From Rhabditoides inermis (lineage: Eukaryota; Nematoda; Chromadorea; Rhabditida; Rhabditidae): 64,000 nucleotides of DNA. Positions within the stretch are counted from its first letter, which is position 1, and every line of letters begins with the position of its first letter. The translations under genes were made by a program, and so were the position numbers. The stretch is taken from the NCBI GenBank assembly GCA_963966185.1, contig CAWZYM010000020.1, positions 1,729,501-1,793,500 on the forward strand, given 5' to 3'. The notes below the pieces were generated by a model. The model searched no databases, had not been told where the DNA came from, and saw only the letters and a program-made list of their open reading frames with translations. Below, in pieces: positions 35,050 through 46,203 of the stretch.

Positions 35050-36943
35050 ATGAGCACGAGTAGTGAAGCAGCATCGCGCGATTCTTCCGTCACAGCAGCT
35101 GAGGTGAGACTAGCCGCGTTTGCGAAGAGACCATCTCATTTCAGTCCCTATTTTCGCTCATTCCTACTGAGCTGCTCTGTCAGATTTTCTCCTACCTCAA
35201 CCCCCTCGACTGCCTTCTATTCGCGTCTTCCAGCAAGGCACACCAGTGAGTCTCTCGTCTCATTTGCATATCGCTAATGACTCCGTTCAGTGCCGTGGCT
35301 CGGTCCGTCGGAGGCGCGCTCAAGTCGATTGTTGACTATAATATGGCTACGGTTGGTTCACACATCCTGATAGAAGATAGAGAAATCTCTTTAGAACGTG
35401 CTCACTCCATACCGACGTGTGCTCACCCTATAACATTGCGAAGCCATGGGGACCTCGACATCGACAGCGATATGAGGTGAGGAAACATGTGAGAACGGAA
35501 GAATGAAAATTATATGGCAAATGTAGGAAGACGGTTTCTCTCCGTTCACTCTGCACTCTTCTCGGTTCGGCGCTGGTCACCAAAGTGAGGCTAGTCATGG
35601 TGAGTTTTGAAAAGGGATCGCGAAGTGTGTAACAACTGATGTCAGAATGACAACTCCGCGGAGATGTTGCGCGAGGTGCGCTTTCTGCGAATGCTCCACA
35701 CTCCTGGAAAGGTGTTCGAGTGGCTGGTGATTCACGGGAAGAAGAATGGGAGAAACTTCTCTTGGAAGAAGCATGTGACACGATGGCATTATTAACTCTT
35801 CATGGCCAGTGTCCTCTATTACTAGGCGGGTGGTTCAGTGGGTTAAGCGCCATAGTACAGAAGTGAGGAGAGGAGCCCCATTAGGTACGTGACCTCAAGC
35901 GGGCGACACCAGTCGGCTACCGAGCCGACAACAACAATAACAACCGAGACATTATCAACTATCATCTTCAACAACAATGCAACACAAGATATTTCAGATA
36001 GTGTATTCGCATAGAGATAGTGGCATTAGCAAAGTACGGAGAGAACCGCCATCCTTGGTTGCACCAAGGAGGGGAACTCAAGTGCATGGGCGGATTAGAG
36101 AGGGCGGGGCTAGGGGGCGCATTGCCGATTCAAGGCGGCAACAGAGCAGCTGGAGGAATGGAAGAAGGTCTTCTCGATCATCACAGAGGTATTGAATGAG
36201 AAGAGGGATGGCGACATTGCGTGTTGTTTGTTCTAGATGTTCCCGATGCGCCGTCTCTACATGCAGATGTGGTGCTCGTGCGCATGTGATGCGATCGAAC
36301 TTCTCATTGAGAACTCAATGCATACCAACTCCGTGAGTTAACAACCAGTGTACCCACCGCTATTCTCTTTTTCAGGTGGCTGTTATGAAGTACATGGACG
36401 GTTTCTTCAGCAGTAGTAATGTGTTCAGCGGCAGGTTTCCGAAGCTCTCCGGATACTGGCAACGAGGATACTACAATACAAAAGACAGCGCCGGTCATTT
36501 GCGAGTTCTCGATAAAGTGCAGAAACTCATGAAGGTATAAAGAAAAATATCCTTCATTGTTGTATCATAGTCTTTCAGGGTTGGCTGCAGGCGGGTCATT
36601 CCTTGGATTCCGTGCGGGAGTACAACTCAGTATGGATGCGCTCTACGCAGTTCCCGAATTCACCTCCTTCCTCTCGCTCCTTGACACATTCGACAACAAG
36701 GTAAAAACACCACTTCTTGAGATTAGGTTACTTATATCTGGCTACTTTTCATATTCAACGATATAAAATGACCGCGTGTAGTATACAGTTGGTCAGTGAT
36801 GTTGTTTGTAGATGGGAAGCATGCGTGGTTCGTCTCGTGTGGTGAAGTGGATACTCTGTCGGTGGGATAGCTGTTGTCTGATAGTGACAGTGGAGATGGG
36901 AGAGGACGAGAGTAAGATCACTTGTAAGGTAGAGAACGGGTAG
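35050..36943 (+). CDS. F-box protein, divergent C-terminus
   Basis: Candidate substrate adaptor of an SCF ubiquitin ligase. ATG at 35050 follows GTTTCAGG. Exon 2 (about 35144-35248) encodes a clear F-box: SLFSLIPTELLCQIFSYLN, then PLDCLLFASSSKAH. Later exons have AVARSVGGALKSIVDYN, KTVSLRSLCTLLGSALVTKV, NDNSAEMLREVRFLRMLH, VFEWLVIHGKKNGRNF, MFPMRRLYMQMWCSCACDAI and VAVMKYMDGFFSSSNVFSG, in the manner of the fast-evolving nematode F-box families. The intron at about 35775-36129 carries a tRNA-like insert. The last two exons (36582-36700 and 36813-36943) do not join in one obvious phase, so the C-terminus is uncertain and the gene may be damaged there. It lies 480 nt beyond TM2D3. Confidence 0.7.
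35824..35905 (+). other. tRNA-like fragment in an F-box gene intron
   Basis: GGTGGTTCAGTGGGTTAAGCGCC resembles a tRNA D-arm/A-box. I see no clear B box or acceptor stem, so this is a tRNA-derived remnant at most. Confidence 0.35.
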
Positions 36944-37052
36944 ATGTGAACCGTGCTCTGGTTCTACTGTCCTCTTTACATTGTACTCTTTTTTTGTTGT
37001 GCAACTATTTTGAAGAATTGTCAGTATCCACTATTTTCTGTTGTTATTTTAC

Positions 37053-37661
37053 CCATTTTCTCTACCTCTGTTTTCAAACATGTGCAAAACATGACCAAAC
37101 GATAAAACATTCATTCAGTGCAAGTTGGAAACATACAAAATCGATGACATCACAACACTCAATCGGGGGAAGGGTGAGATTGGCAAGTCTCTTTCTTATT
37201 TCTACGCTCTCACACTCTCGCGACACAAATGGCTCAGGGGCACAGTAATGGCACAGCGAGATATGGGCTACGGTATTCAAGAGCGAAGGGGAGTACGGTA
37301 TTATCAATGGGTCACACACACTCGCGAGTCTGTAAAAGCGCTCTGTTGAAAACGGGAAGGGGAGAGGAGAACGGGGGAATGTAAGGCATCTGAACTCAAT
37401 AGAACTTCTTATCAATCACCTATAGGCACATATTACAAAGTACGAAAAAAAACAATTGAGCCTGCATCGGAAGACACGAAAAAGACAAGCAAACGACCAG
37501 TGAATGCGAAAGATGGGCAAGCGAGAGGGCGATGGGCGAGTCAGCTGATCCAGCTCGATCAGCTGATCACGTGTAGTGCGCAATCTGATCGTAGAGGGCG
37601 TCTATGCTCGACAGCGACGCAGCCTGCAAAGACACAGTGTGAGAACATTCACTGCAAACCA

Positions 37662-37715
<54 letters not shown>

Positions 37716-38037
37716 CCTCTCCCTCCCTCACCTTGCTGCCTCTGCACATGCTCTTCTGAGCCGGGGGAAGATCGGCCGCGCAGTGTATGGGATGATAGAT
37801 GTGCACGAGGCCTGGCTCCGGGGCGCGCAGAACGCGCAGCTTCGAACGAACAACCTTCAACAAATCAGTTATGAATCGATCTTTATCTCAATCAATCTTT
37901 ATTTTAATCACGAGAAAACGTCCGGGCGGCAGATCTTCACTTCTCCTCCCCCCCCCCCCCCCCATCATCTCGATATCCATCAACCAAGTTTACCAGTCCA
38001 CTCCCCCTTACCTTCTCGAACAGGTCCACGTCCTCCA
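37053..38037 (-). pseudogene. Duplicated 3' end of the chondroitin synthase gene
   Basis: Near-identical to 45612-46661 in the same orientation. It carries the last exon ([14 protein letters not shown], stop at 37567-37569), the penultimate exon ([18 protein letters not shown] and [12 protein letters not shown]) and the last codons of the one before (EDVDLFEK), plus 3' flank. The copy stops inside a codon at 38037 where ELP1 sequence begins. Relative to the source it lacks an insertion of about 70-80 bp near 45975-46050. With no start and no catalytic core it cannot encode an enzyme. Confidence 0.93.
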
Positions 38038-38689
38038 GTCGTCTCTCCGGCCGGCACTCTCGTACAATGTGGGTACGATGATGATGTTTTGTCGCAAGTG
38101 TCCCCATGGCCGAGTGGATAGCGCGTGCGGCCAGCGGTCCGACGGTCGCGGGTTCGATTCCGCGCGGCTGTAATTGCTCCCACGAAGATGAGCCGGCAGT
38201 CTACAACGCTGTGTTCATTCTTATGTGAGCGAGATAGGTGCTGCCCGTATCTCGGCTCTGTCGTCCTGTCAATGGATAGCGCTGTCGTGTGGTCGCCACA
38301 TTCTTTTTGTTGTAATCCTGGTAACTTTGAAATTCAAGCTAACCGTTTCAGACCAGCTTGTCGAAGATGATTTTGCGGCGTGCGAGATACCGGCAGTACA
38401 GATTCCGGGCGGTCTGCTGTGTGGGTTGGGTGTGGACGGAGAGAGTGTGGTGGGATGGACACTGCGCGGAGAGGACACTGTGGTGTGGAGGACGACGGCG
38501 GGAGGACAGGAGACGGAGATGTGAGGGGGGGAGGACATGGGTTCATATGGACAAAGGTGTTGCAGTGTGCACGCGTCGCCCCGTCCGCTGGTGTGGGTTG
38601 GCTCGCGTGGAGGAGAGGTGATAGGGGTGGATGAGGAGGGAGGTGTGCTGCGGATTGGAGACGGACAGGATCAGCGCATGTACCAGCTG
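38038..38689 (+). pseudogene. Duplicated internal fragment of elpc-1
   Basis: Matches 27745-28396 at about 97% identity by eye and in the same orientation. It contains the end of one ELP1 exon, the intron with the tRNA-like sequence, the exon encoding DDFAACEIPAVQIPGGLLCG and the start of the following exon (up to RMYQL). The left edge abuts the chondroitin synthase copy and the right edge abuts an inverted Tc1-like arm. It is isolated from any promoter of its own gene. Confidence 0.93.
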
Positions 38690-40050
38690 ATAGAGCTTCC
38701 ATCTTTTGCACACCGTTTTCTGGACTTCATTTGAACCTAATACCATGCTCCATATTGATCCCCCTCTATTCTCCCCGTTACAGTAGGCGGATTATTGTAT
38801 TCACAAAATCATCATTTACTCGTTTTTAACTTTGTAAAATTCCTGTGACCAAACCACACTTCCAAAAAAGTTCTACCCGCCTTTTTTCGGGTAGAACCAT
38901 TCATTGGGCATCCAAAAACAACTTGATTTCATATCACATAATTTATTACTAGAACTTAAATAAGCAATAGAGAAACAACATCAAAAAACTGCAAAACTCT
39001 AATTTCAACCAAGCCAACTATACTATGAAACCATATAATGACCCGAAACTCTCTCAGTACTTCGTCGGGTGTCCCTTGTTCTCGATTACGGCCTGGCAGC
39101 GGCAGGGCATCGAATCGATCAGCTTGTGGAGGGTCGCGAGGTCGATCTTCTTTCACTCCTGCTCGAGCAACGCGAACTTCTCGTCCGCATTCTTGACCCG
39201 AACCTTGCGAGTCCGCCGATCGAGCTCTTTCTAGACATCAAACTACGGAACTACGGCCTACGGAGACTACGGAGACTAGACAGACTACGGAACTACGTCC
39301 AAGCACATCAAGGACGGTTCTTTGGTTGTAGTTATAGAAATGTCCAACTTCGTCATTGCACCATCTTCTTTTGTGACGTGTTCAACAAGGGCAAGTGGAA
39401 GGTCATGGAGTGGCCAAGCCAGTCGCCGGACCTCAACCCGATCGAGCACCTCTAGAAAGAGCTCGATCGGCGGGCAAGGTTCGGGTCAAGAATGCGGACG
39501 AGAAGTTCGCGTTGCTCGAGCAGGAGTGGAAGAAGATCGACCTCGCGACCCTCCACAAGCTGATCGATTCGATGCCCTGCCGCTGCCAGGCCGTAATCGA
39601 GAACAAGGGACACCCGACGAAGTACTGAGAGAGTTTCGGGTCATTACATGGTTTCAGAGTATAGTTGGCTTGGTTGAAATTAGAGTTTTTCAATTTTTTG
39701 ATGTTGTTTCTCTATTGCTTATTTAAATTCTAGTAATAAATTATGTGATATGAAATCAAGGTGTTTTTGGATGCCCAATCCCAATGAATGGTTCTACTCG
39801 AAAAAGGCGGGTAGAACTTTTTTGAAAGTACAGGAATTTTACAAAGTTAAAAACGAGAAAATGATGATTTTGTGAATACAGTAATCCGCCTACTGTAACG
39901 GGGAGAATAGATGGGGATCAATATGGAGCATGGTATTAGGTTCAAATGGAGTCCAGAAAACGGTGTGCAAAAGATGGGAGCTCTATCTTTCATTTGAATA
40001 GTTTTAGAGAGCAAAAACTAAAAAGTGATACCTTTTTGGCCGCCACTGTA
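38690..40050. mobile_element. Tc1-like transposon remnants, tail-to-tail inverted copies
   Basis: The right part (39235-40050, plus strand) encodes the end of a Tc1/mariner transposase: WPSQSPDLNPIEHL with the catalytic-region DLNPIE, then EWKKIDLATLHKLIDSMPCR and the end KGHPTKY. A TAG replaces the expected codon after EHL (39453-39455) and a 5-nt deletion follows, so it is dead. The right terminus reads TACAGTGGCGGCCAAAAAGG on the minus strand, close to the Tc1 end, next to TA at 40049-40050. The left part (38690-39234) is an inverted copy of 39452-39986, with the terminal 64 bp missing. Spacer 39235-39451. No 5' half of the transposase is present. Confidence 0.9.
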
Positions 40051-40093
40051 GTGTCTCTCTCTGAGCAGCGAGTTGTTTCGGGGGCTCTGTGTA

Positions 40094-40499
40094 TAGGGAC
40101 CCCAAACGAAATTTGAGATTTCGAAATTTCGTTATCATTTTATCATGATAATATTACATCAGTTATGTAGTTTCGAAAGATATATAGATGTTGTATGCTT
40201 ACTCGATACACGCGCCGCCATTCCGCGCCAAGCGCGCGCACCGGAGCGCGCGCTTTCAATGGGGCAATGCGACAGAGAGGGTGCCCCAATCAACGGGAAT
40301 AATGACGTCATAATGTAGATTAATCGATAATTCATATTAATACCGCGAATACTATGCTTTGAATTGAGTATGGTTGCAATCAGAATATTCGTCCGGAACT
40401 TTCTAGACTAATTAGATCGCATAGTTTGTCCAGTATTGATAAGTTGATAACGATGACGGGATTTCGCCCGGAGCGCACAAATGTTTGTTGGGGTCCCTA
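40094..40499. mobile_element. 406-bp MITE with perfect 9-bp target-site duplication
   Basis: Terminal inverted repeat TAGGGACCCCAA at both ends (40094-40105 and 40488-40499), and CTCTGTGTA directly repeated at 40085-40093 and 40500-40508. No coding capacity. A 9-bp duplication is typical of Mutator-like elements, but the repeat is short, so the superfamily is open. Confidence 0.88.
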
Positions 40500-40727
40500 C
40501 TCTGTGTACAGAGGAGTGGTGGTGCTTGAAGAATCCATCTGCGGTCGAACGGCCCGTAAATTTAGTTTTTTTTTCTTCAACATATCCCCAACTCATTTTG
40601 AATTTGGATAAACAGTATTACAGACTCACTAAAGGAACAGGGGCGTATATCAGAACCGTGTGGTAATGAAATTTCCAAATTCGGGCGAAACCACCACGCA
40701 CCCAGGTGCATGTATGTTTCAGGCAAT

Positions 40728-40800
40728 TTGCAAACAGGATTCGAACCCGTGGCCGCGAGAGTGATAGCCACACTCTTATCCACTGCGCCACGCAGCTCAC
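40728..40800 (-). other. tRNA-like sequence, probably tRNA-derived pseudogene or SINE
   Basis: On the minus strand there is an A box (TGGCGCAGTGG), a perfect 5-bp anticodon-like stem (GAGTG/CACTC) around TGGCTAT, and a B box (GGGTTCGAATCC) with a 5-bp T stem. The acceptor ends do not pair and position 33 is G, so function is unlikely. Nearby sequence (40600-41220) holds no gene I can support. Confidence 0.5.
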
Positions 40801-41229
40801 TGGTCATCACGCGCAAAGACCGCTGCCGTTTCCGAGAACTGACTTCTTTGCGAAAGCGATCACAATATCGATCAGCCCCGCGAAAAAGAGGCTTCCCGCC
40901 AAAACACGCATTTGAACGCCGTTTTTTTTTGGTAACGGGGACGGCTGTGGTAATTGTTGTGGTAACGCGGTAACAGCTTTGAACCGTTCTTTTTTTTTGT
41001 TTATTTTGCATCCCACTGGTTCAACCAATGATCCCAGGTCGAAAATAATGCGCCACTGTTTCTTTACCTCCCTGAAGGCCGATTGTCCTCTGAAAGAAGG
41101 CGGAAAGCAAGCGGTAATATCCAATATCCAACTCTATTTATAATAAGCTCGCACTTAGCTCAGGATTGTTTGTTGAAAACATTATCGTGGGTTTTGAACA
41201 TACTACTACAGTTATACTACTACAGTGTA

Positions 41230-41435
41230 AAGCAGCTATTAAGTTCAAAAAATGACAAAATTTCCAAAAATACATTTTTTCGTATTTTTCGACATTTTGG
41301 CAATGGGGCGCGCGAAAATTGTAAAAATTTACAATATTTTTTGACATTTTCTTTCGCATTTTTCGGCATTTTTCGGTATTTTTTGACATTTATTTCACAT
41401 TATTTTTTGTATTTTTAGGAACTTAATAGCTGCTT
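41230..41435. mobile_element. 206-bp MITE with 17-bp inverted ends and TA duplication
   Basis: AAGCAGCTATTAAGTTC at 41230-41246 is exactly inverted at 41419-41435, with TA on both outer sides (41228-41229 and 41436-41437). The interior is A/T-rich with repeated TTTTTCG/CATTTTTC blocks. Tc1/mariner-derived MITE is the likely class. Confidence 0.85.
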
Positions 41436-41763
41436 TAAGTTGTCATTTTTAGTTGTACAAGATTTCGTGGCGAGGATGGATACGGTACTACAGTTTGAGC
41501 ACTTCAACAACATTCACATTCTGGAATTGGAAAACACTGACACCATCGGATAGCCACTCTTTCGTGTTTTTGTCAGATTATATAAATGTCTTCAATTTCA
41601 TCTCAAAAAGGGTATATACAAAACATTGTGATTATCGTGATTCATGATTTATGCACGCGAACTATTACTATAGCACCAGCTTTTTGCATCGGTGAAGCGG
41701 AAGTTGGCTAAACGAACAAAGAAGAGCATGGGTTGATTGGAAGTGTGTCCTGGAGAGAATGTA

Positions 41764-43636
41764 CTAGCGGTGTGGGATGGTGACTCCGGCAGTGCGTAGA
41801 GTGTGGATGAGTGCGTTCTCGAGATGCTGAGGCGCGAGCATCACTGACCTATGCCGAATCGCCACCCGGTCCCCAAACTCACACCGCACCCAAACCGCAG
41901 TGTCTGAAAACAATCAAATGAATGAGGCAGCGAAAAAAGAACTCTCGGAGTCATGTGCAGAACTCTTTGACTCGCATGAAACATACTACAGTAGTCGAGC
42001 GAAATGATAATGATAACGTTACCCTGCACGCGGCGGTAAATGTCGTAATGAGTCGCCAGATCACAGATGATTCGGATATGGATATGCCACGTCAGATGGA
42101 CCTAGGAGACAGGAGATAGGAGAGGGATGAGAGAGTAACAAAGTAAAAGAGAGAGAGAGAGAGAGAGAGATAAATCGCACGTGGCGGTATCGCAGCAGGT
42201 GTGCCAGTTGTTCTCTGGGCACTCCGATCGGACCCGGTTCGCGGTCGCACAGCGTACACGTGTCCACTACCAGCATCTCGCACCGCTGCGCCACACACAC
42301 CAGCGCCCCGACGCTGGACATCAACTCTCGCTAGACCCCGCCTAGCCCACTCACTTTTTGGTGCAGCTCTCGATTCGGATGATGTGTGGACGCGCGTTGA
42401 CCACATCCAAGGCTGCCACGACGTGTTCGAGAGTGTGGTGGGACAGCCGGTACCGGACGAGGTGCAGCTCCCGCAGCAGCGGCAACATACGCACCACAGA
42501 CTCAACCACATGCATACTCCCTCCCCCTCTCCCTCCCTTCCTCCCTCCCTCTCCCCTCGTCACCCACCACGCACTGCTCGCAGGAAGTGTTGCACATGAT
42601 CGTCAGCGACACTGCCGCATTGAAGCGCACGTCCACTGAATAGGAATAGAGAGACAAATGGAGGAGGTGACTGACATGGTAGGGGCGGTGCGGAGGACAC
42701 GGTGTTGTCATGTATGTTAGTGATGTGGAGGGAGCGGAGCTTTGGCAGGCGAGCGAGACAGCGGAAGATGTGTGTGCGCACAGGCAGGGGCAGCTCACTC
42801 CACGTACCGCTTCCTCTCGAGCGCTGCCAGCGCTCCTATATTCCGTTTCAGCTCAGCTCGAAAAATTCTCGTCAAAAACATTATGTTGTCCCATAGTTAC
42901 ACAGCACACTAAATTGTTAGACAGTGAAAATCGTAGTGATAACGCTCACGCTTGGCAAGAATATGTTTGCGGATTCAATCCCCGCGGTTCACGCCAAGAT
43001 TTGTCAATTTGAAAACCTTATCGAACGGGCTCTGATACTTCTCTAACCACCCTAATGTCTCTCATGAAAGCGTGAAACTCATTTGCGAGTCCACTGTATG
43101 CATCATCGCTTCCCCTCCCCTACCACTCGCTCCTCCACCTCCGCTTCCCACAGATGGCATCCGTGTATCTGCCGCAGTCGCTCGAAGACGAGGTCTACAG
43201 GGGCACGTGTTCCTATTGTCACTCCCTCAACCGCCCACTCACCGATCCGTTTCACCATCTGCCGCACGCGAAAGTAGTCATCCGACTCGCATTCTTCTCT
43301 CACACTACTCACTCTGTAGCTGCAGCCAGCAAAGCGAATCTCCACATCATGGTCGCCCTGTTAAAGACAGCGGTTCAGATTCCTCCCGTTTAGACTGGTA
43401 GTGAGAGACATGTCATTCGTCTCGCTCTATCAAAACGATCAGAGGGTTCTCATTTTCACCCCGCTTTGTAGCAGAAGGTGGATACACGAACCTTGAAGAT
43501 GGAAATGACAAGACGCGTCTGGCAACGAGGGAAGAAAGGCTGCGACCAACACCGCTCCGTGCGCCATTTCACGAGACGGGAGACACACAGCAGAGACAGA
43601 CGGTCCTGCAGAGGGATGAAATAATAGAGTAAGGAT

Positions 43637-43667
<31 letters not shown>

Positions 43668-44024
43668 TACGTTCATATGTAGATACGAGAGGATGTGCAT
43701 GTAGGGATCGTCGTGTATTTGGTGAATCTGCATCTCCCCGTCTTCCACACACGTCTCCTCAGAGGTCTGCAACACGTTGGTCTTGCTCTTCCCTTCTACC
43801 CACCAATACCGTCTCTGTACAAAGCCGATCGCTGAGTGTTTCCGGGACTCCGCTGTCTCTCGATCTTTCCTCGTTCTCCTGAAGTGTGTCCATCCCTTGT
43901 CACTCTGTCTCTCACTCTCCTGCTGACGAACCAGTGTGAACAGGGGAGGCTGCGCCTTGCCGTCACACGCCACTACCTGCACCTCACCCTTCTCCACGTC
44001 GTCGCAGTTCTGCCTGTATCTCTG

Positions 44025-44072
<48 letters not shown>

Positions 44073-44223
44073 TCTCTCTCTCGCACCCTCTTCTCTCTAC
44101 CTGCTCGGTCTCCCATTCCCATTTACAGGTGCAAACTATCGTCAGAGTGATCGCCACACAACCGAAAACACAGAAGATGACCGATAGGATAAGAACGATC
44201 ATATATGCCGTTGAGTCGACCAT
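41764..44223 (-). CDS. Membrane-anchored F-box/LRR-like protein
   Basis: Start MVDSTAYMIVLILSVIFC at 44223; residues 8-33 are one hydrophobic helix followed by TCKWEWETEQ. The next exon (from about 44024) has KGEVQVVACDGKAQPPLFTL and leads into an F-box-like motif split over an intron: IHDDPYMHILSYLHM, then QDRLSLLCVSRLVKWRTERC. Later exons have VEIRFAGCSYRVSSV, FRCLARLPKLRSLHITNIHD and RMLPLLRELHLVRYRLSHHT, resembling irregular leucine-rich repeats. The last exon (about 41883-41764) ends RTAGVTIPHR. Exons between 42.1 and 42.9 kb were only partly resolved. A membrane helix ahead of an F-box is unusual. Introns carry tRNA-like B-box sequences at about 42940-43000 and 43360-43390. Confidence 0.6.
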
Positions 44224-45236
44224 CGTTCTAGAAATAGTATAAATACCAACAATACAATAGAATCAATATGTCAGTCTTGCTTGACACACATCACTGTCAA
44301 GAGAACAACCTAAAATGATTAGGAAACTACTGACCGTGACTGTGGTTGCGGAAGAAATGATCGCCGGTCCAGGAAGAAAGCCGTGTGGACAATGAGCAGA
44401 TGTGTAAACTAGCAGAATGATGTGTTGTTTTAGAAGGTGTCATGCGCGGCATCAAAACTTTCGCGAGCCATACGTCATTTCCGGTCAGAGTTCTGCGGCT
44501 GGATTTTTTTCTCTATAGGGATTGCCTACAAACTAAAAACTTTCGCGTCGAGAGTTTGCGAGTTGTGGGGTGAGATCGGGTGCCACTCCCTTCAGAGTTC
44601 TCAGTCACTAGTTTCCCAGAGGTCAGTTGTCGCAAGCGATAGTTACATCCGTATAAAAACCTTGCATAATTGTAATTCTCTCTTTTTGGTTAAAAAAAAT
44701 AACCATAAAACTTATTCTTCTTTATTATATTTCAATACTGACCGGGTGGTTGAATAACGGCCAATTCAGAACAAGGCTGCGTGGACATCATCCGATGTAT
44801 GCACAGGCAGAATGAGCATGATCATGAGGGTATCAAATCAATTAGAGAGGGCGCGCCAGCGCCCTCTCGTTTGTACTGGATGTCCCCGCGCGCTAGAATG
44901 CTCAAAAACGACTTCTCCCGGATGAAGCACTTTTCCTCATTTTGAAGTGATTTCCACTGTTACATTGCATTCACATCTCTATTCGATAGAGTTATAGAAA
45001 GTTGTATTGAGTTTGATTGAATTTGAAGCGAGATACGGAGAGTCCGCATTCGAGTGCGGATTGAGATTGGTGTCGGGCGGGCGTCGGACAATCGCTTTCG
45101 CCCCGCCCCCTCTGTGTGTGAGTGAAAGAGAGAGAGAGATAGGCGAATAGCGGGTGCGCGTCGGTATCCTCGCAGCGAATCGCGAACGTGTATGAAAATG
45201 TAATTTTGTGAAACAAAACTTAAGAAAAGGACAGAT
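44224..45236. other. Intergenic, no gene seen
   Basis: The 5' flank of the F-box/LRR gene, then AT-mixed sequence with two AACTTTCGCG motifs (about 44457 and 44539) and a short palindrome GAGGGCGCGCCAGCGCCCTC at 44847-44866. No coding or RNA gene supported. Confidence 0.5.
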
Positions 45237-45561
45237 ATTATCTTTCAAAAGTACTTCCAAGTAAAAGTAGTTGGTTTGTACCGTTGTCTCAGTTGAGCAA
45301 AAGGACTGACATGTTTTCAATGGAGACATGTGCAAACAGGCTCTCAGCATTATTCGACGTGTTATGTTACAACAGAAGTTGTGCTTTTAGATAATAACTG
45401 CATCTTCGTAAACGCGTTCATTATAATATGGCCGCTTTGCACTGGTATGAGAGAGAGCCTGTTGGCACATGTCTCCATTGAAAACATGTCAGTCCTTTTG
45501 CTCAACTGAGACAACGGTACAAACCAACTACTTTTACTTGGAAGTACTTTTGAAAGATAAT
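45237..45561. repeat. Long foldback: 109-bp arms, 107-bp loop
   Basis: 45237-45345 and 45453-45561 are nearly perfect inverted repeats (one mismatch noticed, GTGCAAACAGG against GTGCCAACAGG). The loop 45346-45452 has no coding potential. It lies about 50 bp from the left edge of the block duplicated at 37.05-38.04 kb. Confidence 0.93.
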
Positions 45562-46203
45562 TTATAATATGTGCTAACACTCTTTTCCATAACATTGACT
45601 TTTCCTTTTTTTCATTTTCTACCTCTGTTTTCAAACATGTGCAAAACATGACCAAACGATAAAACATTCATTCAGTGCAAGTTGGAAACATACAAAATCG
45701 ATGATATCACAACACTCAATCGGGGGAGGGATGAGATTGGCAAGTCTCTTTCTTATTTCTACGCTCTCACACTCTCGCGACACAAATGGCTCAGGGGCAC
45801 AGTAATGGCACAGCGAGATATGGGCTACGGTATTCAAGAGCGGAGGGGAGTACGGTATTATCAATGGGTCACACACACTCGCGAGTCTGTTAAAGCGCTC
45901 TGTTGAAAACGGGGAAGGGGGAGAGAAGAACGGGGGAATGTAAGGCATCTGAACTCAATAGAACTTCTTATTAGGACAAGGCTGGGTCAAATCGAGTGAG
46001 AAACTATAAACGTATGTGTGAAAAGACTCGGAGAATCAATCGAAATCAATCAATCACCTATAGGCACATATTACAAAGTACGAAAAGACAATTGAGCCTG
46101 CATCGGAAGACACGAAAAAAGACAAGCAAACGACCAGTGAATGCGAAAGATGGGCAAGCGAGAGAGCGATGGGCGAGTCAGCTGATCCAGCTCGATCAGC
46201 TGA

